This document shows positions 33,492-41,361 of a stretch of DNA of 64,000 nucleotides, piece by piece. Made by a program: the position numbers and the translations under genes. This DNA is from Pseudomonadota bacterium (GTDB lineage: Bacteria > Pseudomonadota > Gammaproteobacteria > Steroidobacterales > Steroidobacteraceae). Numbering within the stretch: the stretch's first letter is position 1; each line of letters opens with the position of its first letter. The notes under the pieces were generated by a model that saw only the letters and a list, made by a program, of their open reading frames with translations, ran no database searches and was not told where the DNA came from. The stretch covers positions 1 through 64,000 of the forward strand of contig JANXZZ010000270.1 of assembly GCA_025355245.1 (NCBI GenBank). The letters are read 5' to 3'.

Positions 33492-35617
33492 GGCGCGGCC
33501 CGCACCGGGCTCGCAAACCAGTCGAGGATCAGCCCCAGCCGCTCGATGCGCTGGTTCGGCCTGCCGCCCCGGCTCATGCCATGCGAGGAGTCGGGAAAGA
33601 CCGCGAGCCGAGCCGGTTTTCCGAGCATCTTGAGCGCCGTGTAGAACTGCAGCCCCTGGTCGAGCGGCACCCGGAAATCGTCCTGGTTGTGGATCACGAG
33701 CACCGGCGTCGTCACCGCATCGACGTAGCTGATCGGCGAACGCGCGAGATAGTCGCCGCTCTCGCGCCACGGTACGTCGTGGAACCAGCGGGTCGCGAAC
33801 CAGTAGTTCATGTCCGCAGCGCCGACGAAGCTGTACCAGTTGATGACCGCGCGCTCGACCACTGCCGCATTGAAGCGCGTCGTATGCCCGACCGTCCACG
33901 CCGACAGTAGCCCGCCACCGCTGCCACCGGCCACAAACAAGCGCTCCTCGTCGATGTAGCCGCGCGCGAGCACTGCATCGACGCCCGCCATCAGGTCGAG
34001 GTAGTCATCGCCCGGGTAGTGGTTGTGGATCACGTCGGCGAACTTCTCGCCGTAGCCCGTACTGCCGCGCGGATTCGTCATCAGCACGACGTAGCCCGCG
34101 TGCGCGAGCACCTGCATCTCGTGGAAGAAAGCCGTGCCGTACATCGCGTTAGGGCCGCCGTGGATGTAGAGCACGAGCGGGTAGTGCTTCGCCGGGTCGA
34201 AGTCGGGCGGCTTCACGATCCACGACTGGATCCACTGCTGGCTGCCGGGCGCGTGGCCGTCCATGAGGGTCACGAGCGGCGCCGAGCCGCGGTACCAGAA
34301 CTCCTCGTAGGGCACGAAGGCCGATTTGGCGACGAGCTCGGCGTTGAATGCGGTGAGCGCGCGCCAGCGTTCGGTACGCGCGGCGTCCTTGAGCGCAAAG
34401 GCCACCAGCTCCCCCGGACGTTGCGCGCTCGAGTGCACCGCGACCACCCGTCCCGAACGGTCGACGGCAAAGGCGCGCACGTCGCCGTCGGTCAGCTCCG
34501 TGACCGCGCGGTATTTGCCGTCGAGCGTCGCCTCCATCAGCTGCGCGACGCCGCGGTCGGCGCTCGCGAAGTACACCGCCTGCGAATCCGCGCGCCACAC
34601 GAGGCCGCCGCCCTCGCCGCGCGGTGCGCCCATGTCGGCCATCACCCCGTCGCCGATCGCGCGGTCGAGCCCGTGCGCGAGCGCGCGTACCTCTCCGGTC
34701 GCGGGATTGAGCACGAACAGGTGCGCCTCGGAATAGCTCTGCGGCGGCGTCGTGTCGTCGAATCCCGTGTACGCGAGCCAGCGGCCGTCCGGCGAGGGGC
34801 GCGGGCCGTCGTCCGGCCCCTTGCGCGCCGTCAGCGCCTTGGGCCCCAGAGCACCGTCGGCAGGAACCGCGTAAATCTCCGTGTCGGTCGTCTCGCGGTC
34901 GGCATCGGGTTTGCGCACGGCGCTGAAGTAGATCGTCTTGCCGTCGGCCGACCACGCCGGCTCGCCGTCGTCGAAGTCACCGCCCGTGATCCGCGTGGCC
35001 GCGGCCTTGGTTCCCGCCGTGGTCGCTACGATCCAGACGTGCGCGCGACGTGCCGGCACCCAGCCCGGGCGGCCGTCCGCGCGCGTCGTCAGGCGCTCGG
35101 TTACGAAGGCGGGCTTGGACTGTCCGGCGACCGGCTCCGGCGCCTGCTTCGCATCCTCCCCCGGCCCCGGCGCGCGCGACAGGAACGCGATTCGAGTGCC
35201 GTCGGGCGACCACGCGAAGCTCTGCACGCCCTCGCTGTCGTCCGTCAACTGCCAGGCCTCGCCACCCGCGAGATCCAGGACGTGGATTTCGCGCTTGCCG
35301 GAGCGCTTCGACACGAACGCGAGGCGCGAGCCGTCCGGCGACCAGCGCGGCAGCATCGCGTCCCCGGCGAAGGTCGCGGCGCGCGCGGGGCGCTCGCCGT
35401 CGATGAGCCAGACGTCGCTCGCGTAATCGTCGCGGCTGGCATCGACCGTGGTCCGGAGGAACGCGACGCGGCGACCGTCGGCGGAGATCTGCGGGTCGGA
35501 CACCCAGCTGAAGTCCCGCAGCGACGCCGGCGCGAGCGCGGGCGCCGCCGCAAGCGGAGCCGGCAGCAACCAAGCACCGAGGGCGACCCACAGGCCCGAC
35601 ACTGCAGCGCGTTGCAT
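33488..35617 (-). CDS. Exported S9-family prolyl oligopeptidase-like peptidase
   Basis: A 709-aa protein with a signal peptide MQRAAVSGLWVALGAWLLPAPLAAAP. The first ~430 residues form a beta-propeller of repeated 'SPDGxxLAF' blades (ISADGRRVAFLR, WSPDGSRLAFVS, WSPDGTRIAFLS). The C-terminal hydrolase domain has the nucleophile in VAGGSGGGLLSAW, Asp in IHNQDDFRVPLDQG and His in PDSSHGMSRGG. It resembles acylaminoacyl peptidases/DPP4-like enzymes that trim peptides in the periplasm. ATG 35617 gives the signal peptide. Confidence 0.92.
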   Translation of the reverse strand: MQRAAVSGLWVALGAWLLPAPLAAAPALAPASLRDFSWVSDPQISADGRRVAFLRTTVDASRDDYASDVWLIDGERPARAATFAGDAMLPRWSPDGSRLAFVSKRSGKREIHVLDLAGGEAWQLTDDSEGVQSFAWSPDGTRIAFLSRAPGPGEDAKQAPEPVAGQSKPAFVTERLTTRADGRPGWVPARRAHVWIVATTAGTKAAATRITGGDFDDGEPAWSADGKTIYFSAVRKPDADRETTDTEIYAVPADGALGPKALTARKGPDDGPRPSPDGRWLAYTGFDDTTPPQSYSEAHLFVLNPATGEVRALAHGLDRAIGDGVMADMGAPRGEGGGLVWRADSQAVYFASADRGVAQLMEATLDGKYRAVTELTDGDVRAFAVDRSGRVVAVHSSAQRPGELVAFALKDAARTERWRALTAFNAELVAKSAFVPYEEFWYRGSAPLVTLMDGHAPGSQQWIQSWIVKPPDFDPAKHYPLVLYIHGGPNAMYGTAFFHEMQVLAHAGYVVLMTNPRGSTGYGEKFADVIHNHYPGDDYLDLMAGVDAVLARGYIDEERLFVAGGSGGGLLSAWTVGHTTRFNAAVVERAVINWYSFVGAADMNYWFATRWFHDVPWRESGDYLARSPISYVDAVTTPVLVIHNQDDFRVPLDQGLQFYTALKMLGKPARLAVFPDSSHGMSRGGRPNQRIERLGLILDWFASPVRAAP

Positions 35618-35692
35618 ATTCCCGGTCCTCGCGTATGGAGCGCGGCATTCTCCGCCAATCGGCGCGAGCCGCAAATACGCGTTTGACAAGCA

Positions 35693-36646
35693 ATGGCCGC
35701 GGCCCCGACGATCCTACCGGTGATCGACCACGCCATTCTCGGACCGCAGTTTCACGTGCCCAACCTGCGCGAGTGCCTCGCCGGCCTTGGCATCAGGGGC
35801 CCGCTGGTCGCGGTCTCGGCGGGCTGGCAGGAGCGCGAGGGTGAACTCGAGGAGTTGCGCGCCCACGTCGCCTTGCCGGTCACGGATCTCGCGCTCTACG
35901 CGCGCGCCGAAGCGGTCCATGCCGCCGATCCACCGCTGGCGGAGGCCGCACGCGAGCGCCAGGCGGAGCTCCAGGAACTGCAGGAACTCTACCGGGTGCG
36001 CCTCGGCGCGCTGATGGGCGCGGTCGTCGAGCTCAACGAGCAGAGCGGCGCCTCGGCTGCGCTGAGGCGCGCGCGGCGTGCCGCGCGCGGCGACGTGCGC
36101 CGCCTCGATCGCGCGCATCTTGCGGCGACCGCCGCCGTGCACGCCCGTTTCGCGCGCGACTGGCTCGATGGCGAGCGGCAGAGCCTCGATGCGCACCGTC
36201 GCGCGCTGGCGCTCGCCGTCGCCGCCGCCGATGCGGTGCTGGTCGCCGGCGGGCACGTCGCGGTGCTGCTCAACCGCCTGCGTCTCTTCGGCTTCGCCGA
36301 GCTCGTTCGTGGCAAAACACTGATCGCCTGGTCGGCGGGCGCGATGGCCCTGAGCGACCGGGTGGTCCTGTTCCACGACCGGCCGCCGCAGGGCGCGGCG
36401 CACGCCGAGCTCCTCGAGGGCGGGCTCGGGCTCATTCCGGGCGTTGTCGCGCTGCCGTACGCCCACGAGCGGCTTGCGCTCGAAGACCCGGAGCGCGTGC
36501 GCGAATTCGCGCAGCGCTTCGCACCCGCGAAGTGCCTGACGCTCGAGCACGGCAGCCTGCTGCGCTGGCACGCAGGGCGCATCGTCGAGGCGCGCGACGT
36601 CAAACGCCTGGCCCGCTCGGGCCAGGCCTTCGAGCTTGCGCCATGA
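35693..36646 (+). CDS. S51-like / type 1 glutamine amidotransferase-like protein
   Basis: A 317-aa protein. The C-terminal half has VLVAGGHVAVLLNRLRLFGF, KTLIAWSAGAMALSDRVVLF and GLGLIPGVVALPYAHERL. The SAGA nucleophile elbow and these blocks resemble the peptidase S51 fold (dipeptidase E, cyanophycinase). The N-terminal ~130 residues are Glu/Arg/Ala-rich and helical, an unusual extension (ERQAELQELQELYRVRLG). The predicted serine nucleophile is W-S-A-G-A. No signal peptide. First gene of a five-gene cluster; the next gene overlaps by ATGA. The substrate is unknown; acidic or amide-linked peptides are possible. Confidence 0.75.
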   Translation: MAAAPTILPVIDHAILGPQFHVPNLRECLAGLGIRGPLVAVSAGWQEREGELEELRAHVALPVTDLALYARAEAVHAADPPLAEAARERQAELQELQELYRVRLGALMGAVVELNEQSGASAALRRARRAARGDVRRLDRAHLAATAAVHARFARDWLDGERQSLDAHRRALALAVAAADAVLVAGGHVAVLLNRLRLFGFAELVRGKTLIAWSAGAMALSDRVVLFHDRPPQGAAHAELLEGGLGLIPGVVALPYAHERLALEDPERVREFAQRFAPAKCLTLEHGSLLRWHAGRIVEARDVKRLARSGQAFELAP

Positions 36647-37776
36647 GCAAGACGCTCGCCGAACTCCTCGCGCACGGGCCTCCGGACCGCGAGTCGCTCG
36701 ATGCCTTCGTCGCCGACCACGACGTCCCGCTGGTCGACCGCGATGGCGTGACGTTCCTGTTTCGCGGCGAGGCTGACGCGGTGTTCCTGCGGCTGTTCAT
36801 CTCGGGGCTGCCGGCCGCGCAGCCGCTCGAGCGCGTCGCGGGCAGCGAGCTGTGGCTCCTCCGGTTCGCGCTGCCGGCCGAGTCGCGTTTCGAGTACAAG
36901 TTCGAGGTGCAGCGCGGCGGCGGCACGGAGTGGATCACCGACCCCTTGAATCCCAACCGCGCGGCCGACCCCTTCGGTGCGAATTCGGTATGCCAGGGCT
37001 TCGGCTACCTGCCGCCGGAATGGACTCTGCCGGACGCGGCGGCGCGCACCGGCAGCTTCGAGGAATTGGCGATCGATTCCAGGCATCTCGGCCGACGCCG
37101 GCTGCCGCTGTACCTGCCGGCGCGCTTCCGGCGCTCGCGGCGCTATCCGCTCCTGGTGCTGCACGACGGCTCGGACTACGTCCGCTACGCGCAGCTGAAA
37201 ACGGTCCTCGACAACCTGATCCACCGGCTGGAGATCCCGCCGCTCGTCGTCGCGCTCACCGACTCCCCCGACCGCCTGCACGAGTATGTGGGCCTCGATG
37301 CGCACGCGGACTTCCTGGTCAGGGAACTCCTGCCGGCGCTGGCCGAGCGCCTGCCGCTCGACCCCGACGTCACCGCGCGCGGCGCGATGGGCGCGAGTCT
37401 CGGCGGGGTCGCGGCGCTGCACGCCGCGTGGCGGCACCCGGGGAGCTTCGGGCGACTGCTGCTGCAGTCGGGTTCCTTCGCGTTCACCGACATCGGCGAG
37501 AACAAGCGCGGCCCCGTGTTCGAACCCGTGGTGCGCTTCATGAACACCTTCCGCGCGAGCCCGGGGCGCCCGGCCGAGCGGATTTATGTCAGCTGCGGCA
37601 TCTACGAGTCGCTCATCTACGAAAACCGCTCGCTGGTGCCGCTCCTGACCCGGCAGCGCATCCCGGTGCGCTACGAGGAAGCCCGCGACGGACATAACTG
37701 GCAGAACTGGCGCGACCGGCTGCGTGCCGGACTCACTTATCTGTTCCCGGGACCCCTGTGGATGGTGTACGAATAG
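36643..37776 (+). CDS. Alpha/beta-hydrolase esterase with N-terminal E-set domain
   Basis: A 377-aa protein. Residues ~35-130 look like a carbohydrate-binding-like E-set (VTFLFRGEADAVFLRLFISG, FRFALPAESRFEYKFEV with the 'eYkf' strand). The C-terminal part resembles the Fes/esterase D fold: YPLLVLHDGSDYV, the nucleophile elbow GAMGASLGGVAALHAAWRHPG and the C-terminal His region ARDGHNWQNWRDRL. The arrangement resembles enterochelin esterases and starch-associated esterases. It is coupled to the S51-like gene (ATGA); no signal peptide. It may cleave an ester in the cluster's product. Confidence 0.8.
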   Translation: MSKTLAELLAHGPPDRESLDAFVADHDVPLVDRDGVTFLFRGEADAVFLRLFISGLPAAQPLERVAGSELWLLRFALPAESRFEYKFEVQRGGGTEWITDPLNPNRAADPFGANSVCQGFGYLPPEWTLPDAAARTGSFEELAIDSRHLGRRRLPLYLPARFRRSRRYPLLVLHDGSDYVRYAQLKTVLDNLIHRLEIPPLVVALTDSPDRLHEYVGLDAHADFLVRELLPALAERLPLDPDVTARGAMGASLGGVAALHAAWRHPGSFGRLLLQSGSFAFTDIGENKRGPVFEPVVRFMNTFRASPGRPAERIYVSCGIYESLIYENRSLVPLLTRQRIPVRYEEARDGHNWQNWRDRLRAGLTYLFPGPLWMVYE

Positions 37777-37802
37777 CGTCGGGGAGGCGCGGAGGAGTGG
37801 CT

Positions 37803-39038
37803 ATGGGGGACGTGACGCGACGCATCGGGCTCTCACTCGGTGCGGACATCTGCTGGCCGCGCTGCTACGAGGAAATCCTCGGGCGGCTCGACCTCAGGAT
37901 CCCGTGGCAGGGCGACACGCTGCGCTTCGCGGTCGAGCGGGTGACGATCGAGCCCTTCGACCTCAAGCAGCCGGTGCGCTACGACGTCGTCATCGATCGC
38001 CTGACGCACTGGTACCACACGAGCCGCGAGTGGATCAAAAAGGCGGTCGTGCTCGACGGGCTCTACGTCTTCAACAACCCGTGGTCGATCCAGGCGAACG
38101 AGAAGCACACCACCTACGCGGCGATGACGCGGCTCGGGCTCAAGATCCCTGATACCTGGATGATTCCGCCGAAATCCTATGACAAGTCGGCCGACCTGAA
38201 GCCGACGCTCGAGCGCTACGCGCAGCTGTTCGACATTGCGGCGATCGGCAAGAAGATCGGCTATCCGCTCTTCATGAAGCCCTACGACGGTGGCGGCTGG
38301 GTCGGCGTGACCAAGATCGACGACGAGGCAGCCCTCAAGGCAGCCTACGAGGCGAGCGGCACGAAGATCATGCACTTGCAGGCGGGCGTCATTCCCTACG
38401 ACCGCTTCGTGCGCTGCATCGGCCTCGGGCCGCAGACGCGCGTCGTGAACTATGATCCGGGTGCGCCGCTGCACGATCGTTACCGCATGGACCTCAATTT
38501 CATCAGCGCCGCGCAGCAGGCGGAGCTCGAGGCGATCACGCTCACGATCAACGCGTTCTTCGGCTGGGACTTTAATTCCTGCGAGGCGCTGCTGAGGGGC
38601 GATGACTGGCATCCGATCGATTTCGCAAACGCCTGCCCCGACTCGCAGGTGACCTCGCTCCACTACCACTTCCCCTGGCTGGTAATTGCGAACCTCCGCT
38701 GGTCGCTGTACTGCGCAGCGACCCGCCGACCCATGCGGCAGAACCTGGACTGGCAGCCGTTCTTCGAGGCGGCACGCGACAACACCGGTTACCCGGCAAG
38801 GATCGCCGCCTACGCGCGCCTCGCACGCGCGTACTTCGAGACGGATCGGTTCACCGAATTCTGCGCGACGCACCTCGGCCATCTCGATGCCGTGGCGAGC
38901 GAATTCTTCGGCAGCTCGGTCGCCCGGGAAGCGGTCCGCGCCAAGGTGCAGGCGCTGTTTCCGGCACACGAGGTCGATGAGTTCACGGAACTCTTCTTCG
39001 GCCGGATTCAGGAGTGGCGCCGCCAGGTCGGCGCCTAG
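37803..39038 (+). CDS. ATP-grasp ligase of unknown substrate
   Basis: A 411-aa protein. ATG 37803 has GGAGGAG upstream. It begins MGDVTRRIGLSLGADICWPRCYEEIL, followed by an ATP-grasp fold: LFMKPYDGGGWVGVTKI (P-loop lysine and Gly-rich loop), KIMHLQAGVIPYDRFVRCIGLG, INAFFGWDFNSCEALL and HPIDFANACPDSQVTSL, where the D...N pair should bind metal. The RimK/glutathione-synthase type of fold is likely. It presumably makes an amide or thioester-like bond. It is in the middle of the cluster, with esterases on each side. Confidence 0.8.
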   Translation: MGDVTRRIGLSLGADICWPRCYEEILGRLDLRIPWQGDTLRFAVERVTIEPFDLKQPVRYDVVIDRLTHWYHTSREWIKKAVVLDGLYVFNNPWSIQANEKHTTYAAMTRLGLKIPDTWMIPPKSYDKSADLKPTLERYAQLFDIAAIGKKIGYPLFMKPYDGGGWVGVTKIDDEAALKAAYEASGTKIMHLQAGVIPYDRFVRCIGLGPQTRVVNYDPGAPLHDRYRMDLNFISAAQQAELEAITLTINAFFGWDFNSCEALLRGDDWHPIDFANACPDSQVTSLHYHFPWLVIANLRWSLYCAATRRPMRQNLDWQPFFEAARDNTGYPARIAAYARLARAYFETDRFTEFCATHLGHLDAVASEFFGSSVAREAVRAKVQALFPAHEVDEFTELFFGRIQEWRRQVGA

Positions 39039-39052
39039 ACGGCCAAGCGACC

Positions 39053-39784
39053 ATGCAATCACAACACTGGAACTGGGCGTCGCAGCGACTGCCCGAGCCC
39101 GCGCGCGTGGTGCGCTGGGGGCACTTCGGGACGCCGCTGCTGCTGTTTCCGACGGCGGGCGGCGACTACGAGGAGGTCGAGCGCTTTCACCTGATCGGCG
39201 CGCTCAAGGATCTCATCGACGGCGGCCGCATCAAGGTCTATTCGATCGACAGCGTCGCCGGCAAGCACTGGCTGCGCGGCACGGACTCCCCCGAATACTG
39301 CTCGAAAGTGCAGAACCTGTTCGACGATTTCGTCTACAGCGAGGTGGCGCCGCTCATCCGCAACGACTGCAAGTCGCCGGATATCGAGATCGTCGCGGCC
39401 GGCGCCTCGATCGGCGCGTTCAACTCGGTCGCGACGGTCTGCCGGCATCCGGACGTGTTCAAGCTCGCGATCGCGATGAGCGGCACCTTCGACCTGTCGA
39501 AGTATCTGAACGGGCATATGAACCTCGACTTCCACGTCTCATCGCCCATCCACTACCTGCCCGGCCTCGAGGAAGGCCCGCGACTCGCGCGCCTGCGCGA
39601 GCGCTACATCGTATTGCCCACCGGCCAGGGACAGTGGGAGGACATCGGCGAGTCGTGGCGCCTGGCGAACCTGCTCGGCCGCAAGGGCATCCCCAATCGC
39701 GTCGACCCGTGGGGCCGGGAGTGGGACCACAACTGGGTCACGTGGCGGGCGATGCTGCCGAAGTACGTGGAGGAGTTCACATGA
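39053..39784 (+). CDS. Alpha/beta-hydrolase-fold esterase
   Basis: A 243-aa protein. It opens MQSQHWNWASQRLPEPARVVRWGHFGTPLLLFPTAGGDYEE, with the oxyanion-hole strand LLLFPTAGG. The nucleophile is in IVAAGASIGAFNSVATVCRHP (G-x-S-x-G), and the C-terminal GREWDHNWVTWRAMLP supplies the His. This resembles the esterase D family seen as a distinct 'esterase' next to ATP-grasp genes. No signal peptide. The cupin gene overlaps its stop by ATGA. The 5' gap to the ATP-grasp gene is 14 nt. Confidence 0.8.
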   Translation: MQSQHWNWASQRLPEPARVVRWGHFGTPLLLFPTAGGDYEEVERFHLIGALKDLIDGGRIKVYSIDSVAGKHWLRGTDSPEYCSKVQNLFDDFVYSEVAPLIRNDCKSPDIEIVAAGASIGAFNSVATVCRHPDVFKLAIAMSGTFDLSKYLNGHMNLDFHVSSPIHYLPGLEEGPRLARLRERYIVLPTGQGQWEDIGESWRLANLLGRKGIPNRVDPWGREWDHNWVTWRAMLPKYVEEFT

Positions 39785-40140
39785 CGACGCCACGGCTCAT
39801 CGACTTCCGGGAGCAGGCGACGCCGGTCGAGGCGCCCTTCGATCCTGCCAGGCTGGTCGCAGGGGCGCCGCGAGCGACCGTCGACAATCGCTACTCGGAC
39901 CCCTCGCAGCAGTTCCACTGCGGCATCTGGGCCAGCACGCCGGGAACGTGGCGCGTCAGCTACAGCGAGCACGAGTTCTGCCACCTGCTGGAGGGCCGGG
40001 TGCGCCTGACGGGCGACGACGGGCACTCGGTCGAGTTCCGGGCAGGGGACGCCTTCGTGGTCCCGGCCGGTTTTTCCGGTACCTGGGAGACGATCGAGGC
40101 GGCCCGCAAGTACTACTCGCTCTACGAGCGCAGCGCCTAG
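39781..40140 (+). CDS. Cupin-domain protein (EutQ-like)
   Basis: A 119-aa single-cupin protein. Motif 1 is around CHLLEGRVRLTGDDG and motif 2 around GDAFVVPAGFSGTWETI, as in DUF861/EutQ-like cupins. HEFCHLLEG supplies likely metal ligands. Such small cupins act as isomerases, lyases or ligand sensors; nothing more specific can be said. It is the last gene of the cluster, coupled to the esterase by ATGA, which suggests it handles the same compound. Confidence 0.85.
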   Translation: MTTPRLIDFREQATPVEAPFDPARLVAGAPRATVDNRYSDPSQQFHCGIWASTPGTWRVSYSEHEFCHLLEGRVRLTGDDGHSVEFRAGDAFVVPAGFSGTWETIEAARKYYSLYERSA

Positions 40141-40264
40141 CGTGGCCGCGCTCGACAGGCGCGGGTCGAGGACCGGTGGATCCGGGAATTTCCCTGAGTC
40201 CCGCCACACGGTTTCGGACAGCGGCAATGTTTTGCCGCAGAATCCGCGGTTGCATCACGGTACG

Positions 40265-40292
40265 TGGACGCGCGTGCGTGCTTTGCTACACT
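40265..40292 (+). promoter_or_regulatory. Candidate promoter of the PBP7-type gene
   Basis: TGGACG (40265-40270), 16 nt and TACACT (40287-40292), in the form GCTACACT, lie 35 nt upstream of ATG 40327. Similar GCTA(C/T)ACT boxes occur before several other genes in the window. Confidence 0.35.
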
Positions 40293-40326
40293 AATTATGG
40301 TCAATGCCAGATAGGCGAAACGGTTG

Positions 40327-41304
40327 ATGAAAAGCGCGATTTCCCTGGCGGCGCTCGCAGGCGCCCTGCTTCTGACCTGGAGCGTGGGTTCCGGGGCGAC
40401 CGCGATCGGCGATTCCGTGACCGGCCTCCCCGACGCGACGCTGCGCGCCGGCGGCGCGCCATCCACCTCGAGCAAGGCCTCCGCCCGGCGCGCGGTCGCG
40501 CGTGGCCACCGGCGGCGCAGCGGAATCGATGAGCCGGCGCTGCGCTCAAGTGCGGCGCTGGTGGTCGATGAGTCGACCGCCGCGATCATCTTCTCCAAGC
40601 ACGCCGACGTGCCGACGCCGATCGCCTCGATCACGAAGCTGATGACGGCGCTTGTCGTCCTCGACGCGAACCAGTCGCTCGACGAGACCGTCGAAATCAC
40701 GCGCGACGACCAGGTGCTCGGCAAGCCTACGACCTCGCGGCTCACGGTAGGCACCGCGCTCAGCCGCGGCGACCTGCTGCACCTCGCGTTGATGTCCTCC
40801 GAGAACCGCGCCGCGAACGCGCTCGGACGCAACTATCCAGGCGGCCTGCCGGCCTGCGTCGCCGCGATGAATGCCAAGGCGCGAGCGCTCGGCATGACGA
40901 GTGCGCACTTCGTCGAGCCGACGGGCCTCTCGAGCGACAACATCGCGAGCCCGGAGGATCTCTCCAAGCTCGTGATCGCGGCCTCGCAGAACGCCTCGAT
41001 CCAGAGCTACTCGACCGACAGCCGCTACATCGTGCCGGTGGGGCGCCACATGCTCGAATTCCGCAACACCGATTCGCTGGTCTCGAGCCCAAGCTGGAAT
41101 ATCGTCGTGCAGTAGACCGGCTACATCGCCGAGGCCGGCAAGTGCCTGGTGATGAAGGCGATCATCGAGGGCCGCGCGATCGTCATCGTGCTGCTCGATT
41201 CGGTCGGCAAGCAGAGTCGCCTCGCCGACGCACGCCGCATCAAGAAGTGGATGGAGTCGCACCTGAGCAGCGAGACGCCGCGCCTCGCCTCGCGCAGGGC
41301 CTGA
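40327..41304 (+). pseudogene. D-alanyl-D-alanine endopeptidase (PBP7-type), interrupted by an in-frame TAG
   Basis: This frame encodes a low-molecular-weight PBP (PbpG/PBP7-type) of 325 codons. It has a signal peptide, the SxxK motif SITK (residues 101-104) with the acylated serine, and SxN in SSEN (158-160). At codon 263 the sequence is CAG TAG ACC GGC: a TAG stands where the family has AAG, the lysine of the third catalytic motif KTG. The frame then continues in perfect register (TGYIAEAGKCLVMK, then IVIVLLDS) to TGA 41302-41304. Everything else looks intact, so a recent nonsense mutation or a base error is likely. Truncation at 262 aa would remove catalysis of peptidoglycan cross-link cleavage. 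Confidence 0.9.
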
Positions 41305-41361
41305 TTCCGCCGGGCGCGCTACCAGCGCGCCCTCCTCGCCCGCGGCGTCAGCCGCTCGCGC

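Noticed and set aside
34019-35686. 555-aa plus-strand ORF
   Set aside because: Antisense to the S9 peptidase, with low-complexity Arg/His-rich composition.
41113-41115. Pyrrolysine or other TAG recoding in the PBP7-type gene
   Set aside because: No evidence of a recoding system, and the replaced residue is a plain catalytic lysine; a mutation or sequencing error is simpler.
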